From positions 186,001-250,000 of the forward strand of contig JACOEM010000003.1 in assembly GCA_024998565.1 (NCBI GenBank): DNA of 64,000 bases, in the 5' to 3' direction. The translations under genes were made by a program, and so were the position numbers. Source of the stretch: Nitrospira sp. GTDB lineage: Bacteria > Nitrospirota > Nitrospiria > Nitrospirales > Nitrospiraceae. Under the pieces are notes generated by a model that was not told the DNA's origin, searched no databases, and saw only the letters and a program-made list of their open reading frames with translations. The stretch's first letter is position 1. Each line of letters opens with the position of its first letter. Positions 35,238 to 44,626 of the stretch are shown here, in pieces.

Positions 35238-38200
35238 GGGACCTGCAGCAGTTCCTTCCGGGCGACCTGGATGGTCTGGTACAAGTCTTCCACCGCAGCC
35301 TCCTTGTTGAGAAAGGCCGCCGCACCGGCTTCCTTCATCACGCGTCCCACATGGGCTGCGTTTTGTACGGAGAGCCCGATGATGATCGTCGCGGGAAGGA
35401 CTTGCTTGATCCGTCTGGTGGCTTCAATGCCGTCCATCTGCGGCATGTTGACGTCCATGAGCACGACGTCGGGCTGCAATTGGATCGTCAGGGTGACGGC
35501 CTCTTCACCATCGGCCGCCTCTCCTACGACTTGGATATTCCCATAGGCGGCCAGTAGTCCGCACAGACCCTGCCGCACCATGGCATGGTCGTCGGCGATC
35601 AACACGCGGATGGGGTGATCGACAGGCTCGAGTTCGCCGGTCGCACCCGCCTGCTCAGCCGCCTCTGGTTTCCTAGCGAGGGGCACAGTGTTCGGGACCG
35701 TCCCGTCCATTCCTGCCGGTTGTTTCGCGCGCGTCTTGCCGGGCGCCAGCGGCGCGGTCAACGTGGCCTCAGTGCCCCGGCCGGGCTGGGATTGCAATTC
35801 AAAGCGGCCGCCGAGTGCGAGCATGCGCTCGCGTATGCTGAACAGTCCGAAGCCCGGGATACCTGTGGAGCCCGCCGCCGGAACAGAGTCCGGAGGGGAG
35901 AAGCCTCGGCCCTGGTCTGCGACGGTAATATGCAGCCAACCCTCCTCCTCCCTGACCGTGATCCGCGCCTGCTTGGCAGACGCATGTTTCACGATATTCA
36001 TCAGCAGTTCGCGTACCGATTGGAACAGCAGCATGGCCTGGTCCTCCGGCAGGGCGAGGTGCTCTGTTCCGAGCTCCAGGGATACCTGCAGGTCCCGTTG
36101 TATCATTTGTTCCGCCAACCACTTTAGGGCCATCGGCAATCCGAATTCTTTCAGAATCGGCGGGCTGAGTTGGGCCACGAGGGTGCGGGTATAGGTCAGG
36201 GCCTGATCCATCACGTCCTGCAACTCGCTCAGGATCTTTCCCAAGGCCGTCGTCATGGGTTGCTGTTTGGCCTGGGCCAGACGGATCCGGCTCAGGGCCA
36301 GAAGTTGCGCCAGATAATCGTGCAGTTCAGTTGCCAGATGTTGCCGTTCCCGCTGTCCGGCGAGATTCAATTCGGTGGCGAGCGCCCGCAGCTGTTCCCG
36401 AGACTGAGACAGTTCGAGAGTGCGTTCCACCACCCGCTGCTCCAGATCGGAGGCAGACCGCTGGAGGGCTTCCTCCACGTGCTTGCGTCTCGTGATGTCG
36501 TAATTGATCCCGACCATCCGGATGGCCTCTCCCTGGTTGTTCCTGACCGTCGCTCCCTGTCCGGCAAGCCAGCGGATCGAGCCGTCCTGCGCGACCACTC
36601 GAAACTCCTGGGAGAATGAGCCCGTCGTCAAAGCCTCCGCGGCCGCTTCCTTTACGCGGCACACATCGTCCGGATGGATGGATTCGTAGAAGTGCTCCGC
36701 ATGCGTCAGGGGCCTGTCTCTTGGTCTGTCGAACAGCTCGTATTGTTTGGCGTCCCAATTGGTCGCTCCGGTCGAGAGGTCCGCGTCCCACGCACCCATC
36801 GAGCCGGCTGCCATGGCCAAACGAAGTCGTTCCTCATTGGACCGCAACAACTCGCCGGCCCGGGCCCGTTCGATCCCGAGAGCCAGGGTCCTGGCGATCG
36901 TCTGAGCCAGGCCTCTCTCCTGCTCGTCCATCACGTGGGGCCGGTCGAAATACATCATGAACTTGCCGAGTAACCGGCCGCCGAAGGTCAGCGGGATAAA
37001 GCCCAGCGCGGAGATCCCTTCGCTCTGAATGACCGATCGCAAAGAAGTGTGGAGACCGGACGAGGCGACATCAGGAATGAAGATGGCCGGGGGATCTTGC
37101 TGGTCCGGGGGCCAGGGTGAATGGCCCTCGACTGCCTCTCGATACGCCTGCGACAGACCGCGCCAGGCCTCGAAACGCATCACGCCTTCGTCGTCGAACA
37201 GCAGAATCGAAGCGCGGTCCGCATGCAGGGCCTTGATGATCGTGTCGATGGCTTTGTCGTAGAGGCCGCTCAGGGTTTCCGCCCGGTTGACGACGTCCGC
37301 CAGATCGTACAAGAGGGATTGCCGGTGGGTGAGGGCCAGGAGTTCCGCTTCCTGACGTTTGCGGTCGGTGATGTCGAGCCCCACGGCGAGGATATGGCGC
37401 AGTTCGCCGTCTTCCCGAACCCCGCCGACACTGACTCTGGTCCAGACCGCGGACCCGTCCTTGCGCCGGTATCGCTTCTCAATCACGAAGTCCGGACCGC
37501 CGGCGGTCAACCGATGAAAGAGCACGAGGTTGGCCGGCAGGTCCTCCGGATCGGTGACCTGCTGCATGTTCATCCCGAGCAGTTCAGCTGCACTGTATCC
37601 GAGCAACTCGCAGAAGCGTTGATTCACGAGCAGGAATCGCCCGGTGAGATCGGTCTGCGCGACGGCGGCCGTCGCTTGGCTGACGATGGCCTCAAACCTT
37701 GCCTCGCTGTGTGCAATCTCCCTTTGCGCCTCACGTCGGACGCGCGCCATGTCGAGATGGGTGGCGACTCGCGCGAGTAATTCACGGGCGCCGAAAGGTT
37801 TGACGAGATAGTCGTCCGCGCCACGCCCCAGCCCTTCGATTCTGGACTCTTCGCCTGCGCGCGCCGAGAGCAAAATGACGGGAATGGTTTTGAGGGCGGG
37901 GTCGTCTCGCAGGGCTTGAAGGAGCCCGAAACCGTCCAGGTGCGGCATCATGATATCGCTGAGGATCAAATCCGGCGGTTGCCGGCGGGCTTCGGTCAAG
38001 GCGGCCATGCCTTCCGGCATGGCCGTGACGTGGTACCGATCCGCCAAGAGACGCATGATGTACTGGCGCATGTCCGCATTGTCATCGACCACGAGAACCC
38101 TGGGTCGGGCCGTCTCCTCGCTCGTTGTGGAGAGAGGGGCTTCGGCAGGCTCAGGCCTCCTGTCCGTCGGCTTCGTCTCGCGTTCCGGTTCGGGCAGCCA

Positions 38201-40039
38201 GTGGAGCGCTTCCTCCAGATAGGGTCTGACTCCGGTCTCGGGTGTGGTTGATCGGCTTTGCGCGACGACCTTATCCGGCGGGAGATGGGCGTTTCCGAAC
38301 GGCAGCGTGACGACAAAGGTGCTGCCTTGGTCCACGTGGCTGCTGACCCGGACGGTTCCTCCGTGAAGGTGGACCAACTCCTGAACCAGCGCCAAGCCGA
38401 TACCGCTCCCTTCATAGGTCCGGCTGCGCATTTCCTGCACGCGATAGAACCGTTCGAAGAGCCTCGGGAGGGCTTCGGGCGGAATGCCGACACCGGTATC
38501 CTGGACATGTAGTTCCACCCCGCCTGTCTGTGCATGCAGTGAGAGCGCGATGTGGCCCTGAAAAGTGAATTTGAAGGCGTTGCTGAGCAGGTTCAGAACG
38601 ATCTTCTCCCACATGTCACGATCGACATAGATCGTTTCAGGCAATGGCGGACAGTCGATCCGGAATACCAGCCCTGCCTGCTCCACAGCCGATCGGAACT
38701 GGCTTGCGAGGTCGGCGCTATAGGCTGCCAGATCGGTCGGCTCATAGCGCGCCTCGACGCGGCCTGCTTCCAGGCGTGAAAATTCCAGCAGCGTGTTGAC
38801 CAGTTTCAGCAGCCGGAGACTGTTGCGATGTGCCACCTCGAGGCGGGGCGCATGGGGGCGCTCACGAAGTTCCTCCTCCAGCGGCCCGAGCATGAGGGTG
38901 AGCGGCGTTCGGAATTCGTGACTGACGTTGCTGAAGAACGCGGTCTTGGCGCGATCGAGCTCGGTCAGGGCTTCGGCCCGGCGTTTCTCCGAAGAGTACG
39001 CCTCCGCATTGGTAAGGGCTCCTGCGATGTGAGACTCGACCATGGTGAAGAACGAGCGGTAGTCGTCGTCCAGCGGCCGGCGAGGGTTGATTCCTGCCAC
39101 CAGTATGACGGCACGGCCATCCCAGCGTACCGTGCTGAGCGGCAGGAGGATGGCCTGCCTGGTCGGTTCAGGCCAGTACCCGCCGGACAGGGGCCCGAAG
39201 CGGTCGCCTACGTCGTCGACGATGACCGGAACACCTTCTTGGAGAGGGGCTGACAGCGGCCACCCGGTATCAGGATCCTCCAGCGTGAGGCTCACGGTTT
39301 CTTGCCGAGCCGGACTTTCCGGAGATAATCCCGTGGATGCGATCAAGTGCGCGTACCGACGATCCCGGTCGATATGGTAGAGGAGCGCAAAGGGTACGTC
39401 TGCTTGATCGGTAGCGAGCGCTTCGATGGCCAGGCGGCAGGCATCCTGCTGGCTATGGGCGGACCCAGACCGGGAGGCCAGTTCACGCAGCAGGCGCATG
39501 CGCCGGTCGTTGAGGACCCGGTAGGTGGTTTCCTGGACGATATTTAGGATGCCTTCGACTGCGCCGTTTTGTCCGCGAATGGGGTTCAAGCTGTAGTCGA
39601 AGTAACATTCCTCCGTGTACCCGAACCGTTGCATCGGCAAGAGTTCGTCGCTCCGCCAGTTCGCCTGCCCGGTGGCATGGACGCTGAGAAAGTAGTGCTG
39701 AATGGTTTCCCACAGCTCGGGCCAGACTTCCCGCGCAGGCCGGCCGAGCGCCCAGGGGTGTTTCCCGCCGACGACCGGTCGCCAGGCGTCGTTGTAGAGG
39801 AGCCAGTTTTCCGCCCCCCAGTAGATGGCCATTGGGGTTTGGGCCGTGAGACAGACACCGAGGGTGGACACGAGTGCGGCGGGCCAATGTTCAATCGGCC
39901 CAAGCGGGGTCCGGCGCCACTCGAATGCCCGGATCCGGCCACCCATTTCACTGCCGGTCAACCAACTGAAGGTTTCGCTTGCATTCATCTGCTGGTCAAT
40001 CGCATCGGGGGTGAATGATGACTCTGTGTGCCAGGTCAT
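35234..40039 (-). CDS. Giant double kinase: HisKA-HATPase-REC fused to HisKA_3-HATPase-REC
   Basis: At 1601 residues this is the largest protein in the window. Order: PAS-like (25-190), GAF (195-350), HisKA with SHEFRTPLTL near 375, HATPase with GSGIGLALVQE, receiver (645-765), PAS (790-905), GAF (925-1090), PAS (1095-1220), HisKA_3 with ELHDYLAQLL near 1240, HATPase near 1350, NarL-like receiver (1485-1600). It therefore contains two full kinase modules of different histidine-kinase families, each followed by its own receiver. There is no membrane helix. It starts the five-gene overlapping operon and has a CTAG-type promoter upstream. Confidence 0.92.
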   Translation of the reverse strand: MTWHTESSFTPDAIDQQMNASETFSWLTGSEMGGRIRAFEWRRTPLGPIEHWPAALVSTLGVCLTAQTPMAIYWGAENWLLYNDAWRPVVGGKHPWALGRPAREVWPELWETIQHYFLSVHATGQANWRSDELLPMQRFGYTEECYFDYSLNPIRGQNGAVEGILNIVQETTYRVLNDRRMRLLRELASRSGSAHSQQDACRLAIEALATDQADVPFALLYHIDRDRRYAHLIASTGLSPESPARQETVSLTLEDPDTGWPLSAPLQEGVPVIVDDVGDRFGPLSGGYWPEPTRQAILLPLSTVRWDGRAVILVAGINPRRPLDDDYRSFFTMVESHIAGALTNAEAYSSEKRRAEALTELDRAKTAFFSNVSHEFRTPLTLMLGPLEEELRERPHAPRLEVAHRNSLRLLKLVNTLLEFSRLEAGRVEARYEPTDLAAYSADLASQFRSAVEQAGLVFRIDCPPLPETIYVDRDMWEKIVLNLLSNAFKFTFQGHIALSLHAQTGGVELHVQDTGVGIPPEALPRLFERFYRVQEMRSRTYEGSGIGLALVQELVHLHGGTVRVSSHVDQGSTFVVTLPFGNAHLPPDKVVAQSRSTTPETGVRPYLEEALHWLPEPERETKPTDRRPEPAEAPLSTTSEETARPRVLVVDDNADMRQYIMRLLADRYHVTAMPEGMAALTEARRQPPDLILSDIMMPHLDGFGLLQALRDDPALKTIPVILLSARAGEESRIEGLGRGADDYLVKPFGARELLARVATHLDMARVRREAQREIAHSEARFEAIVSQATAAVAQTDLTGRFLLVNQRFCELLGYSAAELLGMNMQQVTDPEDLPANLVLFHRLTAGGPDFVIEKRYRRKDGSAVWTRVSVGGVREDGELRHILAVGLDITDRKRQEAELLALTHRQSLLYDLADVVNRAETLSGLYDKAIDTIIKALHADRASILLFDDEGVMRFEAWRGLSQAYREAVEGHSPWPPDQQDPPAIFIPDVASSGLHTSLRSVIQSEGISALGFIPLTFGGRLLGKFMMYFDRPHVMDEQERGLAQTIARTLALGIERARAGELLRSNEERLRLAMAAGSMGAWDADLSTGATNWDAKQYELFDRPRDRPLTHAEHFYESIHPDDVCRVKEAAAEALTTGSFSQEFRVVAQDGSIRWLAGQGATVRNNQGEAIRMVGINYDITRRKHVEEALQRSASDLEQRVVERTLELSQSREQLRALATELNLAGQRERQHLATELHDYLAQLLALSRIRLAQAKQQPMTTALGKILSELQDVMDQALTYTRTLVAQLSPPILKEFGLPMALKWLAEQMIQRDLQVSLELGTEHLALPEDQAMLLFQSVRELLMNIVKHASAKQARITVREEEGWLHITVADQGRGFSPPDSVPAAGSTGIPGFGLFSIRERMLALGGRFELQSQPGRGTEATLTAPLAPGKTRAKQPAGMDGTVPNTVPLARKPEAAEQAGATGELEPVDHPIRVLIADDHAMVRQGLCGLLAAYGNIQVVGEAADGEEAVTLTIQLQPDVVLMDVNMPQMDGIEATRRIKQVLPATIIIGLSVQNAAHVGRVMKEAGAAAFLNKEAAVEDLYQTIQVARKELLQVP

Positions 40040-40084
40040 GGACGGACTCTAGGGTCCAGGACGCAACATCCACACTGCGCACGG

Positions 40085-40129
40085 GTAGTAGCACCTTGGG
40101 CCAAGTCGCCCCACTAGTGAAACCCCTAG
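40085..40129 (-). promoter_or_regulatory. CTAG-type operator plus -10, driving the five-gene kinase operon
   Basis: On the minus strand CTAGGGGTTTCACTAG (40114-40129) is followed after 23 nt by TACTAC (40085-40090). Both half sites are perfect. Confidence 0.65.
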
Positions 40130-40157
40130 TTCGATCGGGCGTGTACGACAACGTAGC

Positions 40158-40616
40158 TTATTTTGCGGGAAAAGAGGGAGGAATCTCAGGCGCCGTGGTG
40201 TCCATCACCCGGACGGCCTGTTGTCGCTCATCGAGTTTGAGGGTGACACGTTGACCGACAGATAAATTGAGAAAGAGTTCCGGTTTTGGGATTTGAAAAG
40301 CCACTTCCCGACCAAGATCGGTCGTGAGCAGTCCCTGTTTCGCGATCAAGTCCACTTTTGCCAGCACTCCGGAGACGATGTCCTGCGGATCGGTTGCCGC
40401 ATCTGCCATGAGATAAATATGTGGATTACTTGATAGATGAGGCGGTTTTGCTGATTTCGGATCGGGTGGAGCCGGAACCGGGTCGGACGGTTTCGGTGGA
40501 ACGGTCGGCCCGGGACCGGGATGTGGAACAGGAGCCGGTACTTCGTTCCATGCGGGGCTCCACCCCGTGAGCAGGGCTCCACTCACCAGGCCGACTCCGA
40601 TGATGGTGCGTAACAT
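40158..40616 (-). CDS. Exported proline-rich protein with a small beta domain
   Basis: A 152-residue exported protein. After a signal segment (IIGVGLVSGALLTGWSPA) comes a proline-rich stretch (VPAPVPHPGPGPTVPPKP, SDPVPAPPDPKSAKPP), then a folded-looking domain with IVSGVLAKVDLIAKQGLLTTDLGREVAFQIPKPELFLNLSVGQRVTLKLDERQQ. The last part resembles small beta-barrels that bind ligands or proteins, but no family is clear. A strong GAGGAGG precedes the ATG. It follows the copper-protein gene by 55 bp and probably shares its transcript. Confidence 0.65.
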   Translation of the reverse strand: MLRTIIGVGLVSGALLTGWSPAWNEVPAPVPHPGPGPTVPPKPSDPVPAPPDPKSAKPPHLSSNPHIYLMADAATDPQDIVSGVLAKVDLIAKQGLLTTDLGREVAFQIPKPELFLNLSVGQRVTLKLDERQQAVRVMDTTAPEIPPSFPAK

Positions 40617-40671
40617 GATGACCTCCTCTCAAGCCGGTTCCTGGTGACGACTGACGATCAGATGCAGTCGG

Positions 40672-41073
40672 CTAGGCCGTACCACCGGAGGAACTCGGCA
40701 CTGTTTCCATCACCATCTTATGGCAGAGTTCGGCGCAGCGACGGCATGCGGCCGCGCAGTCACCGCAGAGGGCGTGGTGCGGGGCCTGTTCTTCACACAG
40801 GCCGGCACAGAGTTCACACACCTCGGCGCACCAGGCGCACAGCCGGACGGCGAACGCGGAGGTCCGGCCCATCCACTGAGCCGAGAGAAGACAGATGTCG
40901 GCGCAGTCCCGACAGAGTCGAATACAGCGGGTCATCAAATCCTGCTCTGTTTCATGGGGCATACCGATCATGTCGTCTCCGCAGGTATTACACAGACGGG
41001 CGCACTCAAAGCAGGCCTGGATGCAGTCGATTCGGTGTTGATCGATGGAGTGGGGCGCTGCAGCCGTGGTCAT
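40672..41073 (-). CDS. Four-helix-bundle copper storage protein (Csp-like)
   Basis: A 133-residue protein with about fifteen cysteines, spaced as CxxxC and CxxC along four helices: CIQACFECARLCNTCG, CIRLCRDCADICLL, LCAWCAEVCELCAGLCEE and LCGDCAAACRRCAELC. This is the hallmark of the Csp copper-storage family (four-helix bundle binding many Cu(I) ions in its core). There is no signal peptide, as in cytoplasmic Csp3. It starts with AAGGAGG before the ATG. Its CTAG-type promoter is 36 bp upstream. Confidence 0.92.
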   Translation of the reverse strand: MTTAAAPHSIDQHRIDCIQACFECARLCNTCGDDMIGMPHETEQDLMTRCIRLCRDCADICLLSAQWMGRTSAFAVRLCAWCAEVCELCAGLCEEQAPHHALCGDCAAACRRCAELCHKMVMETVPSSSGGTA

Positions 41074-41108
41074 CAGTCTGTCCTCCTTATGGTCTGAATC
41101 CAGATGTC

Positions 41109-41153
41109 AGCCTACCGAAGAGTGCGTCAGTCGCCCACTAGGAAAACCTCTTG
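41109..41153 (-). promoter_or_regulatory. CTAG-type operator plus -10, driving the copper-protein gene
   Basis: On the minus strand CAAGAGGTTTTCCTAG (41138-41153) is followed after 23 nt by TAGGCT (41109-41114). It lies back to back with the element at 41169. Confidence 0.55.
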
Positions 41154-41168
41154 ATCGATGGTCCAGAG

Positions 41169-41214
41169 CTAGGGGTATGACCAGCTGGGCATTCTGCGTG
41201 GTCTGAGTTAAGGT
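41169..41214 (+). promoter_or_regulatory. CTAG-type operator plus -10, driving the PLD/VTT gene
   Basis: CTAGGGGTATGACCAG (41169-41184) is followed after 24 nt by TAAGGT (41209-41214). Start of the gene is about 72 bp further on. Confidence 0.6.
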
Positions 41215-41285
41215 GACTGCGCGCATCGCCTGTGAGACCGACTGCGCGTGGAACGACTGTGACCGTGGATGCGGGAGGGTGTTGC

Positions 41286-43493
41286 ATGGAGCGAGCCGAA
41301 GTTCTGAGGGCATGTCAGGGGCAGGAACAGACACCGCAGTCGTTTTTGGTACGAGGCCGCACTTGTTGGCGCGTGGAACAAAGCGATCGGTGCGGATTCT
41401 TGATCGATGGGGAAGCGTATTTCAAGACGTTTCGGGATGTCGCATTGCACGCCAAACATTCCATCATGATTGTCGGATGGGATCTCGATACGCAGATCGA
41501 ATTGGTCAGGGGCCCGGCCGAGCCGTCCGAATTTCCGTCGAAACTCGGGGAGTTTGTGTCGGCGCTCCTACGGCGCAAGCGAAAGCTGCGAGTCTATGTG
41601 CTCAATTGGGACTTCGCCATGATCTACGCTCTGGAGCGTGAGTGGATGCCGACGGCCCAGACGGGCTGGAGCGGCCACCGTCGGCTCTCCTATCAGGTGG
41701 ATGGGCAGCATCCTATCGGCGCCTCGCATCACCAGAAGCTTGTGGTCATCGACGACACGATTGCTTTTGTCGGAGGGCTGGATTTGACGAAATCCCGATG
41801 GGATACCCCTGCGCATGCTTGCCAGGATCCCCTTCGGGTCGACGCGGACGGGCAACCCTATGCGCCGTTTCACGATGTTCAGATGATGGTGTCGGGTGAG
41901 GCGGCCGCTGCCTTGGGTGAGTTGGCTCGTGACCGATGGTTTAACGCGACGGGACGGCGACTCGCCCCCTCCGCCCGACGGCCGGTGGAGGAGTTGTGGC
42001 CGGTCGCCCTCGTGCCGGATGTGGAACAGTGCGGCGTCGGTATCATGCGCACCCAGCCTGCCTATGCGGGGCAACCTGAGGTCCGGGAGATCGAACAGGC
42101 CTATCTGGAAGGAATCAAGCGCGCCCGCCGCTCTATTTATATCGAGTCGCAGTATTTTACGTCCAATACGATCAGTCGGGCCCTGGCGGCCCGGCTCATG
42201 GAGCAGGATGGTCCGGAAGTCGTGTTGGTTCTTCGTCACAATTGCGACGGATGGTTGGAACGCCAGACGATGGACGCGCTCCGTTCCCGTATCCTGCATG
42301 AGCTGGAACTCGCCGACCATTATGGACGTCTGCGCATCTACGCGCCTACCGTACCGAACACGCAGGGCAGGGACATGGTGGCGGTGCACAGCAAGTTGCT
42401 CATCGTTGACGAAGATTTTGTTTGCCTGGGGTCGGCCAATGTGTCGAATCGTTCGATGGGATTCGATACGGAGTGTAATCTCGCGATCGAATCCGTCGGA
42501 ACCTCCCGGCTCCAGGCGGTGATTGCGAGATTGCGCAATGGATTGATCGGGGAACATCTAGGCGTCGAGCCTGAGCTGGTGGCTGAGCATGTCCGGCGGC
42601 TGGATTCCCTGGGGCCTGCGATCGATCACCTGCGGGGCGGAGATCGGAGCCTGGAAGATGGATGCTTCGACAAGAGCCCCGCCGAAGCCATTTCAATCCC
42701 GGAACAACTCCTGATCGACCCCGAACGTCCCATGGCCGCGGATGAGGTGTTGGGGGCCGTGGTTCAACATCGGGAGCGGGCACATGTGGGGCGCCGGGTG
42801 TTCCTTGGATATACGGCGCTGCTGATACTGGGTCTCCTGGCCGCTGCGTGGCGTTGGAGCCCTCTGAGTGAGTGGATGAATGTGAACGACCTGGTTGATG
42901 CCGTGCGGGCCTTCGGCCAAGGACCTACCGGTTCGCTCGTCATGCTGGGCGGTTTCCTGGTGGGTGGTTTTCTCGCGGTTCCTATCACGGTGTTGATCGT
43001 GGTGACCATTCTGGCGTTCGGCCCGCTGGTCGGTGCGCCATCCGCCCTGGCCGGCGCCCTCCTAAGCGCGGTAACCATTTTTGGCCTGGGTCGGGCCTTG
43101 GGCAGATATCGAGTGCAGCGGTTTGCCGGCCGTCGAGTGGCGCATTTGAGCCGCCGGATTGCCCAAAGAGGATTCTGGGCGATTCTGATCGTCAGGCTCC
43201 TGCCCATCGCGCCCTTTTCCATGGTCAATCTGGTTGCCGGGGCGACCTCGCTGTCGCTCCGCGATTTTCTGCTGGGGACGGCGCTCGGCATGAGCCCCGG
43301 AATTGTGCTGATGTCGGCGTTCGTCGACCGTTTGGCGGAAGCCCTGCGCAATCCGAGTCCCGTCGCCTTTGGCGTGCTGGGCCTGCTCATGGCTGCGGCA
43401 TGGAGTGTCGCCTGGTACGTGTCGCGGCGGTTACAGGTCAGGGGCACCCCACCGGATGTCGGCAACGTTCAGCAGGTGGCGCCGGCCGGCTGA
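41286..43493 (+). CDS. Phospholipase D / ClsB-like protein fused to a VTT (DedA-type) membrane domain
   Basis: The N-terminal part (about 1-480) has two HKD motifs: HHQKLVVIDD near 155 and HSKLLIVDED near 378, as in cardiolipin synthase ClsB. The last 220 residues are several membrane helices of the VTT/DedA type (GGFLAVPITVLIVVTILAFGP, RLLPIAPFSMVNLVAGATSL). Fusion of a PLD with a VTT domain is found in other bacteria. The adjacent gene encodes an EEP-family nuclease, as in the E. coli ybhP-clsB pair. GGGAGGG lies before the chosen ATG. Confidence 0.88.
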   Translation: MERAEVLRACQGQEQTPQSFLVRGRTCWRVEQSDRCGFLIDGEAYFKTFRDVALHAKHSIMIVGWDLDTQIELVRGPAEPSEFPSKLGEFVSALLRRKRKLRVYVLNWDFAMIYALEREWMPTAQTGWSGHRRLSYQVDGQHPIGASHHQKLVVIDDTIAFVGGLDLTKSRWDTPAHACQDPLRVDADGQPYAPFHDVQMMVSGEAAAALGELARDRWFNATGRRLAPSARRPVEELWPVALVPDVEQCGVGIMRTQPAYAGQPEVREIEQAYLEGIKRARRSIYIESQYFTSNTISRALAARLMEQDGPEVVLVLRHNCDGWLERQTMDALRSRILHELELADHYGRLRIYAPTVPNTQGRDMVAVHSKLLIVDEDFVCLGSANVSNRSMGFDTECNLAIESVGTSRLQAVIARLRNGLIGEHLGVEPELVAEHVRRLDSLGPAIDHLRGGDRSLEDGCFDKSPAEAISIPEQLLIDPERPMAADEVLGAVVQHRERAHVGRRVFLGYTALLILGLLAAAWRWSPLSEWMNVNDLVDAVRAFGQGPTGSLVMLGGFLVGGFLAVPITVLIVVTILAFGPLVGAPSALAGALLSAVTIFGLGRALGRYRVQRFAGRRVAHLSRRIAQRGFWAILIVRLLPIAPFSMVNLVAGATSLSLRDFLLGTALGMSPGIVLMSAFVDRLAEALRNPSPVAFGVLGLLMAAAWSVAWYVSRRLQVRGTPPDVGNVQQVAPAG

Positions 43494-43514
43494 GGCCGTG
43501 TGAATAGGAGCACG

Positions 43515-44204
43515 ATGCATCTGCGGGTAGCCTCCTACAATATCCATCGCGCTATCGGACGGGACGGGCGATATGAGCCCGGTCGCATCCTGCGTGTGGC
43601 GCAAGAACTCAATGCGGACATCATTGCTTTGCAGGAAGTTGATTTTCCAAGGCAGGACCACGCTCCTATTGCGCCGTGGCTGGCGCAGAAAACCGGGATG
43701 ATAGCCATCGGCGGACCTGTGTGGTCACGGGAAGGTGTGGGGTATGGCAACGCGCTGCTGAGCCGGTACCCGGTGGATCGGGTACGGCGATGGGATCTCT
43801 CAGTGGGTCGGCACGAACCGAGGGGCGCGCTGGATGTCGAGCTCACAATCTGCGGCCGAACGGTTCACGTGCTCAATACCCACCTGGGACTGTGGCCTCG
43901 CGAACGACCGCAACAAGCGGATCGATTGTTGGAACTCCTGGCACTCAGCCGGCGTGATCTCACTATTTTGATGGGAGACCTGAATGAGTGGCACGTATGG
44001 GGAAAATCCTTGCGAGGTTTGCGTCGGGTGTTCGGTTCCCCGGCTGCCCCGGTCACCTTTCCCGCTCGATGGCCGGTGTTGGCGCTGGACCGGATCTGGA
44101 TCTTTCCCGCTCAGGCGCTACTCACAGTGGAAGCGCACGATACTCCCCGGAGCCGACTGGCCTCAGACCATCTGCCGGTCAAGGCCGACATTTACCTTCC
44201 TTGA
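43515..44204 (+). CDS. Endonuclease/exonuclease/phosphatase (EEP)-family protein
   Basis: A 229-residue metal-dependent phosphoesterase. Catalytic positions are readable: Asn in ASYNIHRAIG, Glu in ALQEVD, His in NTHLG, Asp and Asn in GDLNEW and His in SDHLPV. This family hydrolyses phosphodiesters or phosphates in nucleic acids, lipids or proteins. Pairing with a ClsB-like gene, as in E. coli ybhP, suggests a lipid-related role but is not proof. The ATG at 43515 is preferred to the GTG at 43500 because AGGAG lies five bases upstream. Confidence 0.85.
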   Translation: MHLRVASYNIHRAIGRDGRYEPGRILRVAQELNADIIALQEVDFPRQDHAPIAPWLAQKTGMIAIGGPVWSREGVGYGNALLSRYPVDRVRRWDLSVGRHEPRGALDVELTICGRTVHVLNTHLGLWPRERPQQADRLLELLALSRRDLTILMGDLNEWHVWGKSLRGLRRVFGSPAAPVTFPARWPVLALDRIWIFPAQALLTVEAHDTPRSRLASDHLPVKADIYLP

Positions 44205-44207
44205 GAT

Positions 44208-44347
44208 GTGAAACGTAAAACGTTAGCCGTGAAATGTGGGACGTAAAACGTCGCCCATTGCCGAGGCTGTTATCGAGCAGGTTGCTTAATAATCCGTCGG
44301 GCGAAGTTCTCCGAGATACGTTTCACGTCTTCCGTTTCACGTTTCAC
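44208..44347. repeat. Degenerate GTGAAACGT direct and inverted repeats
   Basis: GTGAAACGTAAAACGT (44208-44223) and a related copy (44229-44251) face inverted copies at 44318-44347 (ACGTTTCACGT, then GTTTCACGTTTCAC). Arms separated by about 65 bases could pair imperfectly. They lie between two convergent genes. Confidence 0.6.
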
Positions 44348-44583
44348 AGCGAACGACTTGCCGAGGCTTCCGGGATGGCCGCGTGTTCGCGGCTCAGTTT
44401 CGAAAATCGAACCGAACAGGACGGGCAATAGGTATGGGTCAACCGGTAGTCCCCGCTGGTCAGATGATGGGTGTTGAGATAGGCGTCCAACGTTCCCCAT
44501 CCCGGTTCCATCTCCTCATGTCGTGAATCGTCCCGCACATTGTTGCAACCGCAGCAAATGGGAATGAACTGTGGCGTTGTCAT
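44344..44583 (-). CDS. Small Cys-rich protein with CxxC pairs
   Basis: A 79-residue protein with CCGCNNVRDD near the N-terminus and HTYCPSCSVRF near the C-terminus, plus W, LDAYL and THHL between. Two CxxC pairs with this spacing suggest one zinc-binding site. Similar short domains accompany PAS and response-regulator proteins in many bacteria. GGAGGTGAAGCC precedes the ATG. It has a CTAG-type promoter upstream. Confidence 0.65.
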   Translation of the reverse strand: MTTPQFIPICCGCNNVRDDSRHEEMEPGWGTLDAYLNTHHLTSGDYRLTHTYCPSCSVRFSKLSREHAAIPEASASRSL

Positions 44584-44626
44584 GGCTTCACCTCCATGGT
44601 TGAGCGCACTGAACTCCCCTTTATTG

